Shown here piece by piece: positions 54,672 through 64,000 of a DNA stretch of 64,000 nt. Numbering within the stretch: the stretch's first letter is position 1; each line of letters begins with the position of its first letter. Source of the stretch: Corylus avellana. Lineage: Eukaryota; Streptophyta; Magnoliopsida; Fagales; Betulaceae. The position numbers were made by a program, and so were the translations under genes. The notes under the pieces were generated by a model that was given only the letters and a program-made list of their open reading frames with translations, was not told the DNA's origin and did no database searches. The stretch lies in assembly GCF_901000735.1 (NCBI RefSeq), contig NC_081542.1, positions 42,510,238 through 42,574,237 on the forward strand. The letters are read 5' to 3'.

Positions 54672-57600
54672 AAAATGGCATTGAGAAGAGAATGAGACCG
54701 AGTTTAGAAGAGTCAAAGAGGGGCTACAGAATTGAACGGTTTAATTTGTCTCCAAAATACAATCCAGAATCTCCTGATTGTTTTTAGCCAATCCAACTTG
54801 CATGCATTCTCCACGATATGACAGAATAATTTATGTCATAAAATTATTCTGACATTTTTTAAAAATAAAATTAATTTATAAGTTTGTTTCTTTTATTTTT
54901 TATTTTTTATTTTTTTATATATTTATATTTTTTGTTTTAATTTTTTATTTGGTTTTCAAATTTTGAGTTCTGATTTTTTTTTTATTGGCCACCACCCCTC
55001 TTTTTTTTTTTTAAATAGTTTTTAAGTTTTATATATTTATCTTTTTAATATATATATATATTTTTATTAGGAGTAACACGTGTCATCATTTTATTAGTGT
55101 TGACATGGCACACTAATGGAGTTTGTCAAGTGTTTGACGGAATTTGACTGCATGAACTAAATTGTTATTTTGGCCTACCCGATAACCTTTGAATTACTAT
55201 TAATTTTTTTTATACTGCATAGAGAGATTTGTAATTTAGGCCACCCACATGGACTAATTTTGCATTTATTTATTTATTTTAGTTTAATTTATTTATTTGT
55301 TTTTTAGTTTTTAATATTGATATTTTTTATTTGAGGTTTTTCTTTCTTCATTTAATGAGATTTAATGTCTAAAAAAAGAATATTTCATATGATTTAATAA
55401 GATTCCCTAACGACGGGGGTTGGGGGCTTGGTTAGTAATTGGCAGTTCAAGAGTGTCGGATGGTGAGAGAATCAATTCATGGGGCTATATTGACAATGGG
55501 TGGTGGGTAAAAGGTATATATATATATATGCCACATACATATTTGGGTTTAAAAATTAAGCTTTCTTTCTATCAAAATTAGACTTAGACTCTTTATTCGT
55601 GCTTTGTCTCCCATCGATAAAAATTATGGTTTTGTCCTTAGTGATAAATGAGTCAAACAAACCAAAAGAAAAATGACTACTATCATGTATAGTTTCGCTA
55701 AAGTAGGCCGCTGTTGACCTCAGTTGTGAAGCATGATTATATACTATGATTTTAAGTATCACACATGACTTAAATATGATCTAAACTATATATATATAAG
55801 CTCTATAAGCTCTTAAGAGCATTTACAGTGGTTGATATATATTTTTATACTCACTCAAAAACAAAAAAAAAAAATGTATATTTTTATACAAAATGGCTAA
55901 TCAAAACCCAGTTTATCTAGTTTAGCTAATGAGTTTTAAAAGAAGCCATACATCGGATCATCTATTTTTTTTTAACTATATTATTTAAATTTTATTTATT
56001 TTTATTTTTTATAAGGATTATAGTTTTCATAAAGATCCTATTTTTCAACATTTTGGAAAAAAAGATGTGGAGAGAGAAATAGTAGGTGAAAATTTTGTGA
56101 AAAGAGAGATGTAGAAGGTAAATAGTATGTAGCATTTTTTTGTTTTTTGGCTAATGCAATAAAATATCCATTTTGCATTTTTTTTGACTAATCCAATGTG
56201 GTGGGAGGATTTTTACAAATATGATTAGCAATTTTAGATAAAAGTACAATTTGACTCTTCCATTGCAAGTGCTCTTAAGCGCTCTCTCTTAGCCAATTTT
56301 CAAAAGTAATAACGTACAAAAATATATATTATCAAATATGGGGAGGGTGCCTAGATAAAAGTTAAGGGTTTGTATGGAAGACAATTCTTCCCAATTCTTC
56401 TAAACTTTTTTCTCTTTGTTTTTAGTTGATTTGACACCACTATCACTCAGCTCAAAATTTTCAACTTTATTCAAAATTTTATATTCTTCAAACAACCCAA
56501 ACATAATCTCAACTTTTTTTTTCTCCTCAATATTCGCAATTTTAAATTCAGTTCAGTAGAATAGAAAAGAGTCGGAAAACTATCAATTCATTCATGCAGG
56601 CATGGTTAATTGTCCATAGTCAAATATCATCCACAACATCAAGGATTGAAAAATTCACATCCACTCATTTCCTCTGTTTTCTCAGCCTTCTTGTAACTTG
56701 TGCTAGAAACAATGTACCCAGGTACCATCTTCTTATGAATTTGGAACAATGAAGATGTTCAGTAACTCTTTTATCTTTCCTCCCCTTAAAATAGCAAATG
56801 TACAGTATCTTAAGAACCCAACTAAGAAAATAAAAACAGAGAAGCTCAACGGTCAAAGCAGAAGGCAACATACTGCAGTTTACATGTTATAATGGGGAAG
56901 ACAAAGGTTTTATATGCTAACTTCATTCTAGACTAATTAGAACATATGCAAAATATACATAGAGGACCAAACCAGCACCAAGGTTACAATATCAAGCATG
57001 TACCAAAAAATTTCTTATTTGCTCAAAACAGACTCATTTGCAGCCCTGAAGAACATGTTGTTCATTAGATGGGGACACTATTACATCAATCCAATTGTAT
57101 GGGAGTGAGACGAGAGTTAAGTATTTAACGTTACTCTGTTCATCAAATCCGTCAAGTTCGAAACATGTTCTTCTTATTTTACTTGTAATTGGTAGTTTTA
57201 TCCTTTTGAGCAAGGAGGCTCAAAGTTAAGCCATTTATGAAGAAATGAATGACAATAATTTATAATTTTCCATTGTTTGTCAATGAAATACAAAAACAAA
57301 TTTTGGTCTTCATCCATAAATCATCACAATGAAAAAGGAAACTTTTGCAACGAAATTGCAATGGTGCTAGAATATCTACTACTAAACTGTGTTAATGTGT
57401 ATTAGCTTTCTCATATAAAGTTCATATCATGCTTTGAAGTGACTTCATAGGCGAAATGGTTAAAGAATTCTATCAAAGAGCGTCAAGTTGTGGATTCAAT
57501 ATCAAAGAAATTGCGAATTTACTGTGATAATTTGGCAACAATTTTCTTGGGTCCACCTTAAATATATTTACTGCTTTTTTGTACTTTATCAATTATGGGA

Positions 57601-57911
57601 TACAACACTCATAATAGTATATATATTCTTATAAGTAAATTCAAATTGTAGAATTAACATTACAAAGTATAAAACAAACTCCTCTATATAAATGAATGGA
57701 AAGGTTTTGACTATTTAGGTAAGCTAACCAAAACCATTCTCTCAATATTTACCAAATGAATATTTTTCTTTGCCTGAGTACAGTAAATCCAAAAGGTTTT
57801 AGACTATTTGCCAACGTTTGGAAGACAATCCTCAAGTATGTTTGAGCAAATCTCCTTTGCTTCTGAGCTGATAGAAAAAATGACCCTCAGTTCTCCATTT
57901 ATGATCCAGCT
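54672..57911. other. Intergenic DNA between LecRK-F and the LecRK-G tail
   Basis: No gene is seen. Homologous to 32138-34870 plus 42250-42539, with the empty site of the gypsy-type element at 57617-57631. It has a short inverted repeat near 54824-54858 and an AT run near 55514-55530. A short frame at 56665-56871 (minus) recurs at 33910-34116 only because the DNA is duplicated. Confidence 0.6.
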
Positions 57912-57983
57912 TCACCTCCCCTTCGCCATAGTATTGGACCAAGAGAAAGATATGGATGAAGAGTGGGACTGCCGAATATCTTC
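57912..57983 (-). pseudogene. Orphan C-terminal tail of LecRK-G
   Basis: Nearly identical to 42540-42611: EDIRQSHSSSISFSWSNTM and on to a stop at 57912-57914. It begins with GAAGA (57979-57983), the copy of the target duplication also found at 63968-63972. The copia element between separates it from the gene body. Confidence 0.92.
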
Positions 57984-58395
57984 TGTTGAGTAAAACATAA
58001 ACATAAAAAATATAGAGTTCTATGTGTGTACCTTTCTTCTATAACTCACAAACAAAGATCTTTGGTAAGTTTTCTACAATGTATAGTGATGCCTCTCACG
58101 TACAGATTTGAAAGAACTCAACGGTGGTGTTTTATTACAAGAACAAAATACATATGCCCACAACCTAAATGCTCTTTGATGGAGAATATATAAGAGAGAA
58201 TTGAGAGAGATTTAGAATTTCTGATTCTGAAATGAATGAATAAATCTGTAGTTTTAACTTCCATTCCATGGGTTATTTATAAACAACCAAAAGACACAAC
58301 TCTTAGTTATGGAAGTTACTAATTCCAAGAGATACAACACTTGGTTTTATATGGACCAACTCCACTGTGGGTATATTGAGGTCCAATTACTAATA
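57984..58395 (-). repeat. 3' LTR of copia copy 3
   Basis: 412 bases, matching 63554-63967, with the first dinucleotide mutated from TG to TA on the element strand. Confidence 0.88.
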
Positions 58396-59559
58396 TCTCC
58401 CACTTACACACAGTGAGCGTGGGTTAACCATACATCTCTCATATTGATACGTCTCTCTGATCAATCTCTAACATCATTCATACTTGCAAATAGGTCGTGC
58501 GACCATCGAACACACCTGTAGAAAGATCAGGAGCACTACACTAAGTCTTGTTAGAGACTAGCATAACAACATCCCTAAAAACAAAAATAAGGTCTCGTTA
58601 TGTCTCAAACTCATTCGGTCACATCGGATTAAACATCTCGGATCCTTCATGAATTTAATTTTTCATAAGTATGTTAAACCCCCACTGATTGTAATGTATT
58701 CACGATTATGTCGCAACATTCAGAAGCGACATAACATGTCGTCTGTAAAAGAAAACGTGAATGTGTTACCAAATAATCTTCCCTCGCCCTCATGTCACTT
58801 AGCTTAGGTTCAACCACTTTCCCAGTCATGTCTCTTTAGACTGCATCATTCATGGCCATAGACAACATGCTAAAGTAGCAAACACTGAATCCTTTGCCTC
58901 ACAACATAGTCAAAGGTCACATAGGGCATAATTGGGTCTAAATATTGACCCATAAGACTCACACGATGAGGAAGAAGGGATCGATTCACTCACCTCTATT
59001 GTTGGTCGAACGAGAATATGTTAAAATACATGCTACGGTGGAGTTCTCTTTTCAAAAGAGTGTATGTCTAAGCTCAAAAACACCGTACAGATCTTAGTCT
59101 AGTCGCTACTTAAGCGTCTAACCTGAGTCGTTTATTTGCTCGCCACCTCAGGCGCCAAATTAAGGTCTCACATCTGGCTTATCACAGGCTAAATGGATTG
59201 TGGGATATCCATGCACAGTCCTACAAACAATACTCGTCATAGACCTCATTTTAGCACCAACTAAGGCAACATATCTATAAATGTGTCTCACCTTAGCACC
59301 AACTAAGGCAACCTTATCTTAACTTGCTCGCTATCAAAGCCCTTGCTACCACAGCATTAGAGGCGATCACTCGTGTGAGGAAGTCGATCTAAACCTGTTG
59401 ACATACTTTCTTCGCCAATACTAAACATGGCTTATATGTGTGTACTAGTAAAAACAATATGATCCATTTAATGTCACCCAAAAAATGAAAATTCATCACA
59501 TATATAAAAATAATATTCCAAGTAAAATACATCCATTGTACATGGTTAGAAAAAAATAA
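58396..59559 (-). other. Copia 3' non-coding region, copy 3
   Basis: Purine tract followed by the same non-coding region as in copies 1 and 2, with a small deletion near 59340. No open frame. Confidence 0.7.
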
Positions 59560-62500
59560 TCATAATCTACGCAGTCCTAAACTCCTAACATGAGCCATAT
59601 GAGCATCTTGAACTATAGGCTTTGTTAGCGGATCAACTATCATTTGACTCGTAGAAATATGTTTAAGCACCACTTCTTTCTTAGCGACCATATCTCGTAT
59701 GTAGTGATATCTGATGTCTATGTGTTTGGTTCTTCCATGATATTTGGGATCCTTAGCATAGGCAAGTGCTGCCATACTATCACAATGAATTGTCACATGA
59801 TCGTTAATTGTTGTGACCACATTCAAATGCTGTAAGAATCGCCTCAACCAAACTGCCTCTTGTACTGCTACTGAGCATGCTATATACTCTGCCTCCATAG
59901 TAAATAAAGCTATACAAGGTTGCTTTTTGCTACTCCAAGTAATCGCTCCATTACTGAGCAAAAATGCATATCCTGTCGTGGATTTGCGCTCGTCTAGGTC
60001 ACTACCCCAATCAGCATCACTGTAACCAACTAAACGCAAATCTTCGCCTTGATAGCAAAGTGCATAATCCATCGTTCCCTTTGGGTATCTCAGTATTCTC
60101 TTCACTACTTTCTAGTGAGCTAGTCCTGGATTCGATTGGAATCTGCTAACTAACCCAACAGCATAACATATATCTGGTCGAGTACACATCATAGAGTACA
60201 TCAGACTACCCACAACACTAGAATATAGAACTCGAGACATCTTTTCCTTTTCTTCTTGAGTTTTAGGACTCATTTCTAGATTTAAGGGTTCGCCCCTAAA
60301 AATAGGAGTGTCAATGGGTTTGCAGTTATGCATTTGGAAGCGTTCAAAAATCCTTTTGATGTAAGTTTGTTGAGACAAACTCAAAAATTTCTTAGAACAA
60401 TCCCTACAAATTTTAACTCCAAGAATATAATCTGCTTCACCCATGTCCTTTATTTCGAAAGTAGAGGACAACCATCTTTTAGTGGCGACAATCATGTGTT
60501 TTATCATTTCCTGCCAATAAAATGTCATCAACATACAAAGAAAGGATTACAAAAATTCCTTTGGATCGTTTCACATACACGCAATGATCTTCTTCAATCA
60601 TCTTAAATCCATTAGAAATAATGGCTTGATGAAATCTTAGATACCATTGGCTAGATGATTGTTTTAAACCATAAATGGATCGTTTGAGCTTGCAAACTTT
60701 GCGCTCTTTTCCTTTAGCTACAAAACCAATAGGTTGATCCATATATATTTCCTCATCTAGTTCTTCGTTGAGAAAAGTAGTTTTAACATCCATTTGGAAT
60801 AATTCTAAATCCAAATGTGCGACAATGGCAAGGATCGTGCGAATGGAGGCAAACCTGACTACTGGAGAGAAGGTTTCCTCGTAGTCAACACCCTTCTTTT
60901 GTGTGTAACCCTTCGCTACAAGGCGTGCCTTATACCTTTCAATTGAACCATCTGCCTTACGCTTGATCTTTAAGACCCATTTGTTTCCGATGGCATTGCG
61001 TCCTAGCGGAAGGTTTACCAAATCCCAGACTTGGTTAATCCCCATTGACTCTATTTCTTCATTCATTGCTTTTATCCACTCATTACTAGTTGGAGATGAG
61101 ATAGTCTCATGGTATGACCTAGGCTCATCATCATCTTGTGGAGCAACCATGAAAACATCACCTTCAATCTCAAAGTGTCGTCAAGGGATTTTTCCACGTT
61201 CGCTTCTACGCAATTGAGGTTCTTGTGAATCCTCTTCTAGTGGTGTGCTCCCACTAGGTGGCAAGTCACTCCCACTGCCCCAAGGAGATTGGGAAATTTC
61301 TTCCTCATTCTCTACTAGGCTACTTGGAGCGTCTCCCTCCCGATCCACTAATTCATAGAGTTCCAAATCTTTAGTAACCTCACCCCTGCTAGGGTATTCA
61401 TTCTCAATGAAATCGACATCTCGTGACTCTATTTCAATCACTCTTCCATCGGGTTGTTCGCCTATTAACACGTAGCCCTTAGAATGTTCTGAGTATCGTA
61501 TAAAAATACACACTTCTTTCCTCTAGGGCCTAACTTCTCATACTTATGGGAAGTATCATGAACAAAACCCATCGAACCCCATGGTTGTAGATTATCCAAA
61601 TTGGGCTTTTCACCGGTCCATAACTCGTACGGTGTGGAAGGTACTGATTTTGAGGGCACTCGATTAAGAATGTAGGCTGCAGTCATAAGTGCATCTCCCC
61701 AATAGGATATTGGTAGGTTTGCTTGCACCATCATTGACCTAATCATTTCTAGCAGAGTTCAATTTCTCCTTTCCGCCACACCATTTTGTTATGGCGTACG
61801 AGGCATCTTTAGTTGCCTTTTGATTCCTTTTTCTTCACATAACACTTTAAATTGCTCAGATAGATACTCGCGTCCACGGTCAGTTCTAAGAGCTTTGATG
61901 CTCTTGTCTAACTAGTTCTCAACCAAAATCATATAACGTCTAAAGCAATTCAAGGCTTCAAACTTATGGGAGATTAAGTAGACATGACCATATCGCGTGT
62001 AATCATCAATAAATGTGATGAAGTAGGAACCACCATGCCTTGCCCTCATATTCATTGGGCCACAAATGTCTGAGTGAATTAATTGCAACGGGAAAGATGC
62101 CCTAGTGGCTTTTCCAAATGGTTTTCTTTTTTGACTTTTCATTCTATCTTGCCCTATATGACCTAATCTAGCATGCCATAATATAGAATCATTATAAACA
62201 TTATCACTAGAAGTCAACAAAGCAATTGTATTATCATAATATAAATTATTGATCTCCAAAACCATAAAACCATTAGAAACAAAGCCACAACCATAGTAAT
62301 GTGTATCTAAAAATATCTTTACACCCATATTCTTGAAATCAATCTCAAACCCTAATCTAAGCAACTGATTAACTAATAGCAGGTTTCGCCGAACTTCAGG
62401 AGCATACAAGACATCATGGAGTAACAAAGTGCTCCTCACAAATCCAGTTTGTAAGTACCAATGCCTAGTACATCCACACTAGATCCGTTCCCCATGTATA

Positions 62501-63407
62501 ATCTTTGGCTCCCAACTGGTAGGCGACGATACTCCACGTACCCCGTACGTTCTCTCGCTACATGTTCGGTTGCTGCTGAATCTTCAGTCCATTCAGAAGA
62601 AGAATCAACAACCATAACATGACTAGTAACATAAATACCACGAGACATGAAATTAGAGAGTACCTTCTTCGGCTCACTGCATTCACGAGCGAAGTGTCCT
62701 TTCTTGCCACAATTGAAGCAGTTCAACTTAGATTTGTCTTTCTTCCCACCACGCTTACCTCTCCTGTGTTGGGTGGATTTAGCCTTCTTAGGCACAGGTC
62801 TTCTAGTCATTCCTTGCATGAGATCTTTTCTCTGGTTGTAGCGCTTGGGCCTAAATGCCCTATGCGAACTAGATTCAGCCATATTAACAAATGCTTCAGG
62901 TTTAACAGCCTCTAGGTGTTCAGCCTCTAGCTCAGGATGACGCGCTACATCCTTAAATGTTTTAATATTTTCATTGTGCGTTATGTTTTGGCTCATATTT
63001 TCCCAAGATTTTGGAAGAGAACGAATGACAGCTTGGACCTGTTGTTCATTAGTGAGATTGTTTCCAGCGACTTTAAGCTTGCGAATCATAGAAGACTTCA
63101 CTCTCAAATGCTGCTTCATTGTATGGTTATAACGCATTGAGTATGAGTCAAACTTCATTGTTAATCCGCGCAGCCTAGTAGCCGAAGTGCCTACATATCT
63201 TAACTTGAGGGCTTCCCACATGTCATGGGCAGTCTGACACTCTTCAAATTCGCTTATAAGATCATTGCTCATGCTGCTTAACAATGTGAAGCACGCAGAG
63301 CAATCTTTCTTAAGCCAACTCTCATAGGTATCAAGATCGCGTTGATGTTGAGGAGTGTCCCCTCGTTCTCTACAACATGTATAAATTTGGTGGTCTAATT
63401 CATTCAT
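59560..63407 (-). pseudogene. Copia gag-pol, copy 3, N-terminally rebuilt and frame-broken
   Basis: The best-preserved copy. A 323-residue gag frame (63407-62436) runs through the CCHC knuckle (CFNCGKKGHFAREC) and the protease-like DSAATEH. Its first codons come from the element leader (MNELDHQIYTC) because a deletion removed the true gag start. A frame with gag-pre-integrase and integrase (62439-61912) follows; part of the pre-integrase region is deleted. Next come an integrase remainder, reverse transcriptase (61150-60479, YVDD) and RNase H (60105-59560). Several frame breaks remain, so it cannot move by itself. Confidence 0.9.
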
Positions 63408-63553
63408 TTTCGAAATTTGCCATTAAAGGCCATATATTTACGAAAATGGTATATGAATAAGAAACTTGATTTCATTGCAATTTCTCATGTATAGAAAAAC
63501 ATTTACACATGCATACATACAATGAGAAACACTCAACCTGGCTTTGATACCAA

Positions 63554-63967
63554 TGTTGAGTAAAACATAAACATAAAAAATATAGAGCTCTATGTGTGTA
63601 CCTTCCTTCTAGAACTTACAAATAAGGATATTTGGTAAGTGTTCTTCAATGTATAGTGATGCCTCTCACGTACAAATTTGAAAGAGCTCAACGGTGGTGT
63701 TTTATTACAAGAACAAAACACATATGCCCACAACCTAAATGCTCTTTGATGGAGAAGATAGAAGAGAGAGAATTGAGAGAGATTCAGAATTTCTGATTTT
63801 GAAATGAATGAATAAATCTATAGTTTTAACTTCCATCCCATGGGTAATTTATAAACAACCAAAAGACACAACTCTTAGTTATGGAAGTTACTAATTCCAA
63901 GAGATACAATTCTTGGTTTTATATGGACCAATTCCACCGTGGGTATATTGAGGTCCAATTACTAACA
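63554..63967 (-). repeat. 5' LTR of copia copy 3, overlapping the LecRK-G end
   Basis: About 414 bases. Its first base is the third base of a LecRK-G Asp codon, exactly as in LecRK-F. Confidence 0.9.
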
Positions 63968-64000
63968 TCTTCAAATGTTGGTTGTGATGATGGCCCAAAA
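63919..64000 (-). CDS. LecRK-G, C-terminal end (cut by window edge)
   Basis: The last 27 codons of another LecRK. Reading toward the stop at 63919-63921 gives FGPSSQPTFED, then VSNWTSIYPRWNWSI, where the last 15 residues lie in the copia LTR. This matches LecRK-F and LecRK-B. The gene body lies beyond the right edge, so whether it is intact cannot be judged. Confidence 0.88.
   Translation of the reverse strand, partial: FGPSSQPTFEDVSNWTSIYPRWNWSI

Larger units (their letters stand above)
57984..63967 (-). mobile_element. Ty1/copia element, copy 3, inserted in LecRK-G
   Basis: 3' LTR 57984-58395, purine tract 58396-58407, gag-pol 63407-59560, primer site 63541-63552, 5' LTR 63554-63967, flanked by TCTTC on both sides. 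It occupies the same LecRK codon as copy 2, so both descend from one insertion. Compared with copy 2 it has lost the leader, including the solo LTR, MITE and tRNA-like pair, by a deletion that joins near 63361-63366. The 3' LTR start has TATTAG in place of TGTTAG. Confidence 0.92.

Overview
This is plant nuclear DNA, very probably from a woody eudicot. The non-coding part is AT-rich and packed with LTR retrotransposons and MITEs. The host genes are intronless L-type lectin receptor kinases (LecRKs), and no bacterial gene or operon is present. The window is a scaffold of several contigs joined by runs of N at 11678-11777, 14223-14322, 15939-15958, 22297-22396 and 29333-29432. The species cannot be named from the sequence; a Fagales-like tree is only a guess.

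Host genes. All are LecRKs on the minus strand, closest by memory to clade VII. LecRK-A (3886-5958) and LecRK-D (18703-20775) are near-identical 690-residue genes. LecRK-B (8190-10259) is a pseudogene. LecRK-F (51617-53686) is intact with 689 residues. LecRK-G is cut by the right edge (63919-64000). LecRK-C (11778-12177) and LecRK-E (29433-29812) are 5' fragments ending at gaps. C duplicates D and E duplicates B, so both look like unmerged contig overlaps or allelic contigs rather than extra genes. The best reading of the real cluster is A, B, F, G in tandem, with D as a second haplotype or recent copy of A.

Mobile DNA. One Ty1/copia family is present three times: 22397-29332 (plus, both ends lost at gaps), 42612-51665 (minus) and 57984-63967 (minus). 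A Ty3/gypsy-type element with only a GAG-like frame occupies 34871-42249. Its 5' LTR carries a foreign solo LTR (35841-37111). Other insertions are a solo LTR in the B/F promoters, a PIF/Harbinger-like element nested in that LTR, a gypsy-like solo LTR inside the copia element, Mutator-like and hAT-like MITEs, and a head-to-head pair of tRNA-like sequences.

Main discovery. The copia element inserted into the last codons of an ancestral LecRK. In B, F and G the LTR now supplies the last 15 amino acids, the stop codon and a likely poly(A) signal. The original C-terminal tail survives as an orphan at 42540-42611 and 57912-57983, on the far side of each element. The 5-bp target duplication (GAAGA on the coding strand) is intact on both sides of both elements. 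A and D keep the uninterrupted tail, so they show the pre-insertion state. The insertion predates the B/F/G duplications. A and D also lack the promoter solo LTR, which marks two lineages within the cluster.
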